Shown one piece after another: positions 41,901 to 52,000 of a stretch of 64,000 bases of DNA (positions within the stretch are counted from its first letter, which is position 1; each line of letters begins with the position of its first letter). The position numbers and the translations under genes are program-made. The notes below the pieces were generated by a model. It made no database searches. It had not been told where the DNA came from and was given only the letters and a program-made list of their open reading frames with translations. This DNA is from Flavobacteriales bacterium. GTDB lineage: Bacteria > Bacteroidota > Bacteroidia > UBA10329. The stretch is taken from the NCBI GenBank assembly GCA_020635495.1, contig JACJZQ010000010.1:62001-126000 (forward strand). Reading direction: 5' to 3'.

Positions 41901-44270
41901 AAACACAGCCCCAAAATCACAATCCTGACCATCCTGTGGTAGTCCGGCAAACGATACGGTAGTAGGACTTACGAATGGCGGATCAATGGTCTGTGTGTTG
42001 AAGTAGCAATCTGAGACCACCAACTGACCAGTTGCCGGAGGGTCAGAGAAGGTTACCGTTACATCCACGTCATACTGTAAAAATCCCTGCCCAGATGTGT
42101 AGCAGTCTGAAATTTGAACATCAACACTGTTTATCACACAACCTGCACAGTTGTCTATGGTAACGGTTACTGGTTGAATATCAGCACAGCTACCTGTACC
42201 TGCTTGAATGTAGTAGGTGCCGGAAGTTGCAACCGCGTTGGGGTTGGCCAAAGGTTGTGTGCCAGCCGCATCGGTCCAATAAGAAAGGGCCCCTCCACCA
42301 GTACTTCCAGCGGTAATAGCTGCTGCAGTGATATCGACCGTGTTGGGTTGACAAACTGCTGCGGGATCGTTAATGACCAAGGTCTGTGATGGGTCAAGAA
42401 CAACATCGAACGTTATCGCTGGTCCATCGCCACACTGAATGGTTTCTACAACCGATACTTGACCTCCTGTAGTTCCCCAATCAACAGTTATTGAGTTAGT
42501 GCCTTGACCTGAAACTATTGTAGCGCCTGCTGGGACCGTCCATGTGTAGGTTGATCCCGGTGTATTCGTTACTGAATAAACCGCTCCAGCTTCGTTCTGA
42601 CAGAGTGGTGTTGGTCCTTGGATTGGAGGGGTTTGAGGGTCGCAGCAGTTCTGATCGATAGTTATGGAAATATCATCACTCACCGTAACACAACCTGCAT
42701 TGTCTGATGCCGTGAGTGTATACGTTATTGCTCCTATCGGACAAACCTGTGGAGTAAGCGTGGTTTCTTCTCCAGGTGCCATATTCGTGGTTGGAGACCA
42801 CAAAACGTTAGGTTCATAACTAATTTCAGGGTCATCAAAGGTTATTGACCAGCCTTCAAATGAACCGAAACCAAATCCAGCGCCAGAACTTATCAATACG
42901 GTCCATACGCCATTCGATGTGCAACCATCAAGTCCAGACAACGGTTGAGATGGTGAAAATGAACCAGTAATTGGAGCAGTGGCACCGACAATTGAGGAGC
43001 CACCTGCAGGAACAAAACATGCATTTTGATAAGAATCACCGGTTTGCCCCGCGGCAATGGTATTACTAGGAACAAGTATGATCGAACCTCCATCTGGACA
43101 AATCAGCTCCAATGTCAAGGCTTCAATCCCAACATTGCTGATGGTTGGCGGAAAACCACCACCAAGTTCAGTTCCGAAAAATGTTAAACCGTCAACGCAA
43201 ACTTCAAGGATCGAATTGGGTTCTACAGTGGTCATGTTTAATCCTTGAACGTTGACATTTACACCAACACCACCACTTAGCCCAACATTCGGATCAAGTA
43301 TCTGGGTCTGAGTGTTTGAGTATGTCGGAGTACTGGCAGGGCTCTCAATCACGGAAGCCTCTCCTTGCAGGTCAATACAGTCACCGACACATATAGTTTG
43401 ATCGAGTCCAGCATTTACGATCACATCTGGATTGTTTACCACAACCTCAATACTTGCTTGGCAACTTGGGCCACTTGCAGGAATTAATTCTACCGTGTAA
43501 GAAGTTGTTGAATTAGGGCAAACCTGTGTCGGGTTGTCTCCTGGTAGGGCAGTTGTGTAGTTGTCATGCTGCCATATGAATTGAATGTTCGGGTCATTGA
43601 CAATAATCTCAACATTGTCAATTCCCCAATGATCATATTCTGCTCCAGAGTCAGCATCCTGGAACCATCTGAACTGTACGTTATTCGTTAACGCACCTTG
43701 TGGTATTTGAAAGCACCAGTTATTCCAATTAACCAGCTGTGGGTCGTTCCCTCCATTAGGATCGAAATACTCTATGGTAATCCAATTTGTGCCTCCGTCT
43801 GTGGAATACTGTAGGTAAACACCTTCATCTGGTTCATCCGGTCCTTCGCAAGGGGATGCATCACCTTGTTCCGAGAAGAGCATGTCGAAGCAGATTGTTC
43901 CACCAGCGGGTGCTACCGCAGCACTGAAGTCCAATGGTAGGGTTTCTAACGAACGCGGAACTCCTGATTGGTCACCCATCCACAGGTGAGTGGTGCCGTC
44001 CACCCCGTTTGCACTACATGGGTTATTAAAAGACGCTTGCTGCGTGAAAGACCATCCAGATGGTTGGCCATTGTTAAAATCTTCGGAAAAACTAACATTT
44101 CCCGATCCATAACCAGCATGAGAAAGTGTTACGCATTCACCGCAGATGACTTCTGTTTGGTCTGAACTGGCGTACACCACACATTGAGCAAATGCTTCTG
44201 AAGAAACAATAGCAAGGACTATCCATATAAATGTCCCAAACAGTTTTGCTATGTAATCTGATCTGATCAC
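38904..44270 (-). CDS. Giant multi-domain surface protein with T9SS type-B tail (1788 aa)
   Basis: The start is GTG at 44270, overlapping the stop of the preceding small gene (GTGA). After the signal peptide come two Ig-like repeats, each split by an inserted domain. The first (CGECVTLSHAGYGSG ... FIWQHDNYTT) holds a MAM/jelly-roll-like domain at residues ~58-227 (FNNGQPSGWSFTQ, HWGIDNVEIIV). The second (ICVGDCIDLQGEAS ... NVLWSPTTNM) holds a domain resembling the proprotein-convertase P domain at ~310-485 (LTLELICPDGGSIILVPSNT, GVWTVLISSGAG). More Ig-like and SprB-like repeats follow, then the ~420-residue tail shared with three neighbours, with two PKD domains and the sorting domain (NAFTPNQDGRNDGF, FDRWGELIYY, GTYKGAQVEV). 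Probably a surface adhesin; the ligand is unknown. Confidence 0.87.
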   Translation of the reverse strand: MIRSDYIAKLFGTFIWIVLAIVSSEAFAQCVVYASSDQTEVICGECVTLSHAGYGSGNVSFSEDFNNGQPSGWSFTQQASFNNPCSANGVDGTTHLWMGDQSGVPRSLETLPLDFSAAVAPAGGTICFDMLFSEQGDASPCEGPDEPDEGVYLQYSTDGGTNWITIEYFDPNGGNDPQLVNWNNWCFQIPQGALTNNVQFRWFQDADSGAEYDHWGIDNVEIIVNDPNIQFIWQHDNYTTALPGDNPTQVCPNSTTSYTVELIPASGPSCQASIEVVVNNPDVIVNAGLDQTICVGDCIDLQGEASVIESPASTPTYSNTQTQILDPNVGLSGGVGVNVNVQGLNMTTVEPNSILEVCVDGLTFFGTELGGGFPPTISNVGIEALTLELICPDGGSIILVPSNTIAAGQTGDSYQNACFVPAGGSSIVGATAPITGSFSPSQPLSGLDGCTSNGVWTVLISSGAGFGFGSFEGWSITFDDPEISYEPNVLWSPTTNMAPGEETTLTPQVCPIGAITYTLTASDNAGCVTVSDDISITIDQNCCDPQTPPIQGPTPLCQNEAGAVYSVTNTPGSTYTWTVPAGATIVSGQGTNSITVDWGTTGGQVSVVETIQCGDGPAITFDVVLDPSQTLVINDPAAVCQPNTVDITAAAITAGSTGGGALSYWTDAAGTQPLANPNAVATSGTYYIQAGTGSCADIQPVTVTIDNCAGCVINSVDVQISDCYTSGQGFLQYDVDVTVTFSDPPATGQLVVSDCYFNTQTIDPPFVSPTTVSFAGLPQDGQDCDFGAVFTDDQNCNGITTYTAPPTITFFSSNCVIGTGEVDGTIEFNNPPATGTIVVEIFDGTSTQSTNIQPPFNSPEAWLVTGLDPAAANYVITYYFSDFPGCEQTQTIICGCAAEGGTTTTTMTGDGTNEFILCEGDQLDIVNNGDYSFPDDDGPLGGFAYQPAYTFLVYNCPPTAGLFPPDDACFVGIVPSDGSMTDINDGNSIFSVFPPGTFTNNEVYYVPITLYHYDPITPNYIVNASCWDLGTTSTVTYLPPIVTNVTPDCQTNTVSVDISGGYPAVYGGDFTASNLLPATASFVNATTQNNGTIVIDGLQDGDMYSFDITDENGCPVTITGGPFVALPVAAAGADAQTCILSYQLEAVASYGTGTWTGGPAGTTFAPSANDPNATVTVTTAGTYTFTWTEDNGNGCVASDDVDITFSLMSIPAVVTDASCGLADGEIVVAPQGGVPPYTYSWTSGGATAVESNLGPGSTTVTVTDGTGCSLDSTFVISQPITFNYVLDVQDETCFGACDGIVDIQPDGPGPYGYAWTPNVGNSGYENTICQGDYEILVADQDGCTQVINVTIGGPTEIDVQVDSDVNVVCIDGTANLSSVVSGGTPPYGTYLWTSSPVDPLLVANDPNPVVTPAVQTTYTLVVTDANGCPSSPVDVTIDVLPPLTLDFIRPIFSPDTGICPYDFATIDLTAGGGDGNYTIYLLPDNVNPVALPIDTQPLVTTTFDFMVTDGCTTPPAFASSTVTVFELPEIQIAALPDSGCQPLTVDFADLTQPQPVGWSWNFGDPGSNSNTSSSATPTHVYEDAGSYDVSLTVTTAQGCVTDTTLTDFVDVFPLPTAIFELNPEVVNLLNANIDFTDQSLGNIEDWDWNFGDGETSSIQDPSHLYTDTGNFTISLVVTTDKGCIDQTARQLIVEPDFMFYVPNAFTPNQDGRNDGFRGYGEGINWDTYQMSIFDRWGELIYYTEDIDDPWDGTYKGAQVEVAVYVWKIRFYDVKGNDHDYYGHVTLVR

Positions 44271-44698
44271 AACTTCTTTACTTGAACATTTCTCAGTTCA
44301 AAATGGCTTAACTGCCGAACATTCTTCAATTCAAGCATTTTGAAGAAGATCTTCAGCTGTTTGTCAGCTTCGCAATTGCTGGAAATACTTTGGCCACCTT
44401 CCAGTCTCAATTCAACCAAATTCTCATCAGACTGTGTTTCGCAATTAATACAAGTTCCATTGTACCAAAGGTTTTTGCGGAATGAAACCGCCACAGCGTA
44501 AGGCTTTTTGTTCTCGATGGTAATGTTCAGGTATTGTTTAGCCGTTCCGTTCTTGGTAGAGACACAATCCATGAAGTCTGTTGAGATGTTGATCTCATCA
44601 TTTGAAAACTGAATACCAGTAACTGGAGAATTCTGACCGAACACCATAGCACTGAACAGTGTGCTGAGAACAAAGGCAATCGTGTAGGTTACTTTCAT
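44267..44698 (-). CDS. Small secreted protein coupled to the giant surface protein
   Basis: A 143-residue protein with a signal peptide (YTIAFVLSTLFSAMVFG) and a mature part of ~120 residues that looks like one Ig-like or beta-sandwich domain (LNITIENKKPYAVAVSFRKN, NLVELRLEGGQSISS). Four Cys could form disulphides (DFMDC, CINCETQS, SSNCEADK). I recognise no family and see no sorting tail. Its stop overlaps the GTG of the 1788-residue protein by 4 bases, which makes translational coupling and a shared task likely; chaperone, cap or secretion partner are guesses. A candidate promoter lies just upstream. Confidence 0.7.
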   Translation of the reverse strand: MKVTYTIAFVLSTLFSAMVFGQNSPVTGIQFSNDEINISTDFMDCVSTKNGTAKQYLNITIENKKPYAVAVSFRKNLWYNGTCINCETQSDENLVELRLEGGQSISSNCEADKQLKIFFKMLELKNVRQLSHFELRNVQVKKL

Positions 44699-44722
44699 AA
44701 GGGGTTGCTGGTCAGGCGATAC

Positions 44723-44752
44723 GAAAGGTAAAGGTTTTGTTACAAAAACAAG
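44723..44752 (-). promoter_or_regulatory. Candidate promoter for the 143-aa gene and giant protein
   Basis: On the minus strand CTTG (44752-44749), 18 bases, then TACCTTTC (44730-44723). Spacing equals that of the OmpA and mdh promoters, but both boxes differ from consensus by one base. Confidence 0.4.
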
Positions 44753-44892
44753 ACTAACGAAATAAGTTTTGGTTGCTTCAAAATGATACCGTAGTTCGAA
44801 CCTGTATCAAACTAGAATCTAGCATCCTTCAAAATCCACATCAAAGTAGGGCCTTGTCCGCTACTTTTTTGTGTAGTGATTTACAGAAGTAC

Positions 44893-47800
44893 CTATCTCA
44901 GAAGGATCACGTTTCCGTTGAATGGGTAAACACGCCCGTAGTAATCAGAAACATAGATTCGCCAAGCATACATGCCCGCTTCAACGGGGTCGTCTTTGTA
45001 CTTGCCATTCCAGCCCTGCTCAATATCATCAGTTACGAAGATCTCCTCGCCCCAACGGTTATAGATGGTCATTTGATAAGTGCTCCAGTCGTACCCTTCG
45101 CCAAATGCCAGGAAACGGTCGTTGATGTTGTCCTTGTCGGGCGTAAAAGAATTAGGAACATACAAGGTGAGAATAGGGCTCAGGAAGATTCTCTCCGTGG
45201 TTGTGGATTCGCAACCTTCAGCACTTACCACATTCAGTGTGACAATGAACAGGCCCGTATCCAAATATGTGTTGGTCGGATGTTGATCAATGGAAGTCGA
45301 TCCATCACCGAAATCCCAATTCCATTCCGAGATATTGCCAATGGAATAATCTGTGAATTGAAAAGTGGGGTCAATGATACTTCTCCGGAAAGTGTCGGGC
45401 TCAAAATTGGCCAGAGGTGGCGTGTACACTTCAATAAACCCGCTTTCAGTTGTTTGGCCAACACATCCATTGGCAGTTACCACAGACAGCGAAACGGTGT
45501 AAGTGCCCGCTTCGAGATAGGAATGACCCGGATTCTGCATGGTTGAGGTGTTGACTCCTGAGTCTGGGTCGCCAAAATCCCAATTCCATTGTGCGGCTGC
45601 AGGGGTGGTCTGATCCGTGAAACTAACGGTCAGAGGCAGGCAGCCTTGTTGTTCATCTGCGGTAAAATCAACCGTAGGTGTAGGATAAACAGTAATAGTA
45701 CTTGAAGCCGTTGCCGGTGGAGTTCCGCAGCCATCTGTGACCACAAAATCGAAAGTAGTTGTGGCAGAAGGTTGTATGCTGAATGGATTCGCAATTGGAT
45801 TGGCAAGGTCTGGCTGAAGAAAAAACTCGTAGTTGCCATTACCACCACTGGCGGCCAGTGCAACCGTGGCCGCGTCTCCCAAACAAACTCCGGTATCCAC
45901 AGCAGCTGGCATGATAATTTGAAGATCGAGCGGAGAACTGACGTTTATTGTCACGTCAACCTGTGGGGCGGTACAACCGTTTGCATCCGTAGCAACCAAC
46001 GAGTAGGTGGTTTGCACGATTGGAGCAACTGTAGGGCTTTGGTCTGTGGGTACCAGCGTTGGGTCAGCAGGGTTGGAAGTCCACAAAAAATCTGTGATGG
46101 GCGCTGCACCTCCGTTCAATGTTGTAGTAAGCGTGGTAGTTTCTCCGATACACACCGTAGATGCCGATGGCGTAACGGAGGTTTCGAAAGGAACAGGTTC
46201 TGTAATGGTTACATCCGTTGTGGCTACGCAGCCAGCAGCGTCTGTTGCGGTAACGGTGTAAACGCCTGCGCAAAGTGCGGTGGCCGTTGCAGAGCTCTGA
46301 TTGTTGGGGTCATTCCATGAATAACCAACCGGAGCAATGGCCAGATTGTCTGGCTCAACAGTTCCTTCACCATCACAAACTCCGTTACAGGACACATCAA
46401 TCGTGCTGAGAACTGAGATTGAAAATCCAGCAGTGGAGGTGATATTAACGTCAGTTGATGCGGTACAGCCATTATCGTCCGTCAAGGTAACCGTATGCAA
46501 TCCGGGAGAAAGATTTGATACGGTGCTCGTATTCTGAACTGGCGTTGTGTTCCAAGAATATTGATAGTCTGTAGCCACAGTTCCGCCTACGCCACTGGCC
46601 GTTGCTACGCCATCTGCATTTCCGCAGTTTGCCTGTTGATCCATGAAGGCGGAAGGAAAAATTTCTGATGGTTCGTTGATGGTTACTTGAACCACGGCAG
46701 ATGCACAGCCATTCGCATCTTCCACCTGTAGGTCATAATTCCCTGCCGGAAGGTTCTGAAATTGAGCACCTGCCTGTTGGTTGTTTCCACCATCAATACT
46801 GAACTGATGAGGAGCTGTTCCGGAAGGATTCTGTATCAGGATTTCTCCGCTTGAGCCTCCAAAACACAAGGCGTCAATAACAGTTTGAGAAAAGGTAATC
46901 TCGTCAACATCAATGTCTACGGTCTGAACATCCCCGCAGGCTCCGGCAATGGTGTATGTGATGGTATGTGTTCCAAGCCCAGCTACCGAAGGGTCGAAGG
47001 TCCCCAATGCACCATCAGTAATTCCGTTTCCTGTCCATGAGCCTCCGGCAGTGGCAGCAGTGAGATTCACCGGGGCTTCTGAAGCGCAGAATGGTCCTGC
47101 GGGATCGATGGTGGCATCAGCATTGGGGCCAACTACAATGGTTTCGGTATCTGAATTGCCGCACGCCCCGGGAATATCATACGTGATGGTCCAAGTTCCA
47201 ATTCCAGCTACGGAAGGGTCGAATGTTCCGTTGGCTCCGTCAGTGATTCCTGTTCCGCTCCAAGTACCTCCGGCAGTGGCTGCGGTTAGTGTTGCCGCAT
47301 TGTCTCCCAAGCAGAAAGGACCTGCGGCATCTATGGTGGCATCCAACTGACCATTGACCACAATATCCGTGGTTTGTGTATCACCACATGGCCCGGCAAT
47401 TGTGTATGTAATGGTCCAAGTTCCGATGCCGGCCACTGCTGGGTCGAATGTTCCAGTGGCGGCATTAGTGATTCCCGTGCCGCTCCAGGTTCCTCCCGCA
47501 TCCACGGCCGTGAGATTTAACACAGGATCTGCGGGACAGAATGGTCCAACAGGGGTGATAGAGGCATTTGCCGTAGCGCCACCGCTTTGCACGGTTCCAG
47601 TTCCTGTGCCGGAACAACCAGTGCTCTGATCGGTAACCGTTACATCGTGAGTATTGGCACAAAGGCCAGATTGCGTATTCGTGTTTCCGGGCAAGCCGTT
47701 CCAAGAATACGTGAATGGGCCATTGCCCGAGGCGTTCGCCACCAGTTGGCCATCGCAGGCACCGATACACGTTTCGTCTGTAGCCGATAAGTTTACGGTT

Positions 47801-48999
47801 GGGTCTGGAAAGACCTCAACAGAACCTGAGAATGAGTTGGTACACCCCGCGCCAGAAGTGGCATCCAACGTTACAAAGTATGTTCCGGGCGCATTGTACA
47901 TCTGTGCAGGAGGGTTCTGTGCTGCAGATGTCGATCCATTTCCAAAATTCCAAGAATAGGTGCTTGCACCCACACTTGTATTATTGAATGTGGTTGTAAG
48001 CGAGTTGCAATCTGTTGGGTTTGCTATGGTGAAATTGGCTGTGGGTGCCATTTGAAAAGTTCCACCCCAAGTGAAATCGAAACCAACGCCATTGTTGTCA
48101 TAATTATCGATCATGATAGCGTAGGTATTACCTGCAATTACGGTTATCGGTGGACTGAATTCTCCACCTGCTGGGGTCTGCATTCCAATGGTACCACTAT
48201 TTCCGCCAGAGAACCAATAGTTACATGAAACCGCAGTTCCTGGACAACCGTTGGTGATATTGTAAACTGCCCAATCGAATTCAGCAATGCCATTCAATGC
48301 AGCAGTGAATTGCAATGTTCCCGTTGTGCCAACGGAAAAGACAAACCACATATCGTTCTGCACCAATTGTGGAATTCCGGCAATGTTGAAACAGGGTGGT
48401 GAAATTCCGGAAGATAGATTGCCGGCACTTGATGCCAACGTAAAACTAGAAGGGTCGCAGGTTGGGGTTGCACCTCCGCAACTACTGCCTGGGGTTGGTG
48501 GCGGTGTTTCTGATGTGATGCATATCTGAAAAGTGCCATCGCCCAAGATTCCAGCAACGCTGACATTTACCTGTGTACCTGCGGCATAGGCCCAATTGGC
48601 ACTGGCCGTTCCGCCTGCATTTGCCGCTGCATTGCACGTGTTGTACGTGGCAGAACCACATGCCGCATCCGAAATGGTTACAACCGGCTGTTGTATTGGA
48701 GAGCCACCCGTTGGTGTAACCGTGATGGTATTGGCAGGACCAGCTGCTATGAAAGTGAACCAAACTTCGTTGACTGTGACTGCATTGCAGTTATTGGTGG
48801 TTAGCGAACTGGTGGCAGAAACAGAACTGGAGTTGATGCATATTGTGCCGCTTGCAGGAATGATGACCGGTTGTGCCGTAGCACAATTGTCGTTGGCGGG
48901 CTGGGCAAATGTGGTTGATGCACCGAATACGCCCAACACGATCAGCCCGAAAATCAACAGTCGGGCCGTAGCAAAGCATATGTTGTCATGAATTGACAT
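44893..48999 (-). CDS. Large surface protein with T9SS type-B tail (1368 aa)
   Basis: After a signal peptide (residues ~1-32) it opens with PANDNCATAQPVIIPASG, the usual start of a Bacteroidota pre-peptidase/CUB-like beta domain. A second such domain follows (GAGSSCGG-like, DMWFVFSVGTTGTLQFTAAL, VIAGNTYAIMIDNYDNNGVG). Next come one PKD (YSWNFGNGS), SprB-like repeats, three near-identical 75-residue repeats (GGTWSGTGIT, GTFDPSVAGIGTWTITY, CGDTQT), more SprB-like repeats (GDYDLQVEDANGCAS-like), then the ~420-residue tail shared with three neighbours. The sorting domain ends the protein (NSFTPDKDNINDRF, YNRWGEEIF, GKYKDDPVEAG). It lies 11 bases after the 1237-residue gene at 49011, so they are co-transcribed. 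Confidence 0.87.
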   Translation of the reverse strand: MSIHDNICFATARLLIFGLIVLGVFGASTTFAQPANDNCATAQPVIIPASGTICINSSSVSATSSLTTNNCNAVTVNEVWFTFIAAGPANTITVTPTGGSPIQQPVVTISDAACGSATYNTCNAAANAGGTASANWAYAAGTQVNVSVAGILGDGTFQICITSETPPPTPGSSCGGATPTCDPSSFTLASSAGNLSSGISPPCFNIAGIPQLVQNDMWFVFSVGTTGTLQFTAALNGIAEFDWAVYNITNGCPGTAVSCNYWFSGGNSGTIGMQTPAGGEFSPPITVIAGNTYAIMIDNYDNNGVGFDFTWGGTFQMAPTANFTIANPTDCNSLTTTFNNTSVGASTYSWNFGNGSTSAAQNPPAQMYNAPGTYFVTLDATSGAGCTNSFSGSVEVFPDPTVNLSATDETCIGACDGQLVANASGNGPFTYSWNGLPGNTNTQSGLCANTHDVTVTDQSTGCSGTGTGTVQSGGATANASITPVGPFCPADPVLNLTAVDAGGTWSGTGITNAATGTFDPAVAGIGTWTITYTIAGPCGDTQTTDIVVNGQLDATIDAAGPFCLGDNAATLTAATAGGTWSGTGITDGANGTFDPSVAGIGTWTITYDIPGACGNSDTETIVVGPNADATIDPAGPFCASEAPVNLTAATAGGSWTGNGITDGALGTFDPSVAGLGTHTITYTIAGACGDVQTVDIDVDEITFSQTVIDALCFGGSSGEILIQNPSGTAPHQFSIDGGNNQQAGAQFQNLPAGNYDLQVEDANGCASAVVQVTINEPSEIFPSAFMDQQANCGNADGVATASGVGGTVATDYQYSWNTTPVQNTSTVSNLSPGLHTVTLTDDNGCTASTDVNITSTAGFSISVLSTIDVSCNGVCDGEGTVEPDNLAIAPVGYSWNDPNNQSSATATALCAGVYTVTATDAAGCVATTDVTITEPVPFETSVTPSASTVCIGETTTLTTTLNGGAAPITDFLWTSNPADPTLVPTDQSPTVAPIVQTTYSLVATDANGCTAPQVDVTINVSSPLDLQIIMPAAVDTGVCLGDAATVALAASGGNGNYEFFLQPDLANPIANPFSIQPSATTTFDFVVTDGCGTPPATASSTITVYPTPTVDFTADEQQGCLPLTVSFTDQTTPAAAQWNWDFGDPDSGVNTSTMQNPGHSYLEAGTYTVSLSVVTANGCVGQTTESGFIEVYTPPLANFEPDTFRRSIIDPTFQFTDYSIGNISEWNWDFGDGSTSIDQHPTNTYLDTGLFIVTLNVVSAEGCESTTTERIFLSPILTLYVPNSFTPDKDNINDRFLAFGEGYDWSTYQMTIYNRWGEEIFVTDDIEQGWNGKYKDDPVEAGMYAWRIYVSDYYGRVYPFNGNVILLR
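46905..47560. repeat. Three ~225-bp coding repeats
   Basis: Three tandem copies of a 75-codon unit in the 1368-residue protein gene. Landmark bases AGAATGGTCC-like recur near 47538, 47313 and 47088, exactly 225 apart. Each unit encodes GPFC...GGTWSGTGIT...GTFDPSVAGIG...CGD. Confidence 0.85.
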
Positions 49000-49010
49000 C
49001 AGATCGCAAG

Positions 49011-52000
49011 TTACCTCAATAAGGTAACGTGATCTCTGTAGGTGCGTTGTTCTCCGTTCTGATCAAAAATTCTGATCATGTAAACATATACGCCCACTTC
49101 AACCTCGCGGTCTTTATACCAGCCTCTCCATGGAGAATCGATGTCTGCGGTGTAGTAGATTTCTTCGCCCCATCTATCGTAGATGAACATTTCGAAAGTT
49201 TCCCACTTCACACCTTCGCCATACGGACGGAAATAATCATTCCTTCCATCATTGTTGGGTGTAAAAGTGTTCGGAATGTAGAACATGATATCAGGATCAA
49301 CCTCCACTACATGGCTTACATCATCAGTACAACCGTGCACGGTTTCTACAGTAAGCCACACGGTATAAATTCCTGTGTCTATGTAGGTGTAAACAGGGTT
49401 TTGAAGCGTTGACCCATCTCCGTTCCCGAAATTCCAACTCCACGTTGCGATGTCTGGGGTAGAAAGGTCCGTGAATTCAATGCTGGCCTGTAGAATATTG
49501 GTCTGTTCCGGATTCGCTTGAAAGTTAGCGTAGGGCAGAGGATAGACCTCGATGTAATCCGAGTAACTCGTATCATTTACACATCCATCTGCACTCTCAA
49601 CTTCCAAAGAGATAGAATAAAGTCCTGCCCCAGAGAATTCATGCGTTGGATTCTGTTGATTTGAGGTGTTCGCTCCCGAATCGGAATCTCCAAAATTCCA
49701 TGACCATGAAACAGGTGTTGGCGTTGTCTGGTCGGTAAAATTCACTGTATGGATGTGGCATCCAGACAACACATCACCCGTAAAATTCACGTTAGGCAAT
49801 TGAAAAATGGTAATGGTGCTAGAAGCATTGGCCGCTGGAGTTGTACAACCGTCAACAACCGTAAAATCGTAGGTGGTTGTGGTGCTTGGCTGAACCTGCA
49901 TCGGCAATGCCAAAGGTGTAACCAGATCTGGGTTGAGGTAATAGGTGTAATTGCCGTCACCGCCACCTCCTTGCAGGTCAATTACCGCAAAATCGTACGG
50001 ACAGATTCCTGTATCAGGGCTGAAAGTAGGTCTGATAACATCCAATGTAAGCGGAGGCAGCACTTCAACCGTAACGAACTTTGGTGCTGATAAACATCCG
50101 TTAGCATCAATTGCCGTAAACGTGTATGTGGTTGTCACTTCAGGCGAAACCGTTGGGTTCTGTTCTGTGGCATTCAGCGATGGATCTGCTGGATCAGCAA
50201 TCCAAGCATAACCCAAGTAAGGTTGAGTACCTCCAGAAACAATGGCCGTAAGGTCTGACGATTGGCCAATGCAAATAGGTGATGCCGAAGTTGCCAGTGT
50301 TGTATTCACCGCCTGAGGTTCTTGGATGGTAACCGTTGCGGTGGATAGACATCCGCCAGCATCTGTAAGTGTGACATCATAGGTGCCGGCACACAGTCCA
50401 GATGCAGTCTGTGTTGTTTGGCCTGCAGGATCATTCCATAGATAAGTAACAGGTTGAGCAGCCAAAGCATCAAATCCAGCAGTAGCCTCGCCATCGCAAC
50501 CTTGGAAGCAAGTTGCATCCAATGAAGATTGAATGTTTGCCGTAAATCCGAGTGTGGAGGTGATATCTACATCTGCCGTGGCTGTACATCCATTGTCATC
50601 AGAAACGGTAACCGTGTAAGTTGCCGGTAGAAGCCCGGTGGCCGATGCCGTTGTTTGTACGGGAGTGGAACTCCAGCTATAGCTGTAATCCAAAGCTACG
50701 GTTCCTCCATTACCCGTAGCGGTTGCAGCACCATCTGGATTGCCACAGGTAGATTGCTGATCCATTACTGCGCTTGCTGAAAGAACCGTGGGCTCTGTAA
50801 TCACAACCTGTGCGGTTGCCAAACAGCCGTTGGCATCTTGAACCCCAACATTGAATGTACCAGCACAGAGGTTCGAAGCCGTCTGCGTCATCTGGTTATT
50901 CGGGTCGTCCCAAAGGAAGTTCAATGGCGCAGTTCCGTTCTGAACATCAACCGTGGCGTCTCCATCGCACAATCCATTACAGGAAATATTATTGAACACA
51001 TTGATTGCCGCAGATATGGTGCCCTGGTCAAGACCTACCACAACTGTATTGGTTGACTCGCAACCGCCTGCATCTGTAAGTATCACATTGTAAGTGCCGG
51101 CAGCTAAACCATTGGCGGTTTGTGTGGTCTGAGCATTCGGGTCATCCCAGAGGTATGTAAATGGTGGGTTTCCATCGACCGGAGTTGCAGTTGCCGTGCC
51201 ATTCTCGGCAGAGCAAACCGCATCTGTGCTTGTCATGGTCGGAGGTGTGAGGGCGGTCAGATCTAAGCTTACTGTAATGGTTTCTGTTGCGGTACATCCA
51301 CCTGCATCTTCAACCGTAACATCATAATCTCCAGCGGCAAGCCCTGTAGCGGTTTGGGTTGTTTGTACGGGAACAGTGTTCCAACTGTAGGAGTAGGGAG
51401 CAGCTCCTCCCGATGGAGTGACCGTGGCCGTACCATCGTTGCCCGCACAAGTTGCATCTGTAGAACTTGGGTCGAGAATAATCTCAGAAATATTGATGGT
51501 AGCGGTTGCACTGGCAGAGCAGTTTCCGTCATTACCAGTAACCGTGTAAACCGTTGTGGTGCTCGGACTGGCATCTACCGTTGTACCTGTTGTAGCAGAC
51601 AATCCTGCGGCCGGAGACCACGTGTAGTTCATTCCTGGATTCGGGCTGCTGGCAGTCAGTGTAGTTACATCGCCACTACAAGCGTTTACCATGGTTGGCG
51701 CTACATTAACAGATACACTGCTATTCTGAGTTACCGTTACTTGATCGGTAACTGTCACCACGGTGCCATCGCAATTGGTGTAAACAGCCTCAGCATCGTA
51801 GGTGGTTGTAGCGCTTGGACAAACGTTTACCGTGGTTCCAGTTCCCACAAGGGTTCCGCCATCATACCAGTTCACTTCAAAATTGGGAGCTCCGCTTGGC
51901 GTGAACCTCCAACCTTCGTTATTGGCAGACCAAGGTCCGGTGTTTCTTCCAGGTGGTGTAGTTCCATTTGCGCCAGTGGCATCTTGAATTCCGATCACAG

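Noticed and set aside
44791..44803. GTAGTTCGAACCT resembling a tRNA T-loop
   Set aside because: No matching acceptor stem, anticodon arm or CCA end is found around it.
44843..44870. A hairpin with a T6 run on the plus strand in the gap 44699-44892
   Set aside because: Its T-run is on the strand with no gene nearby. Stem pairing is only 7-9 bp with a bulge, so I did not call a terminator or small RNA.
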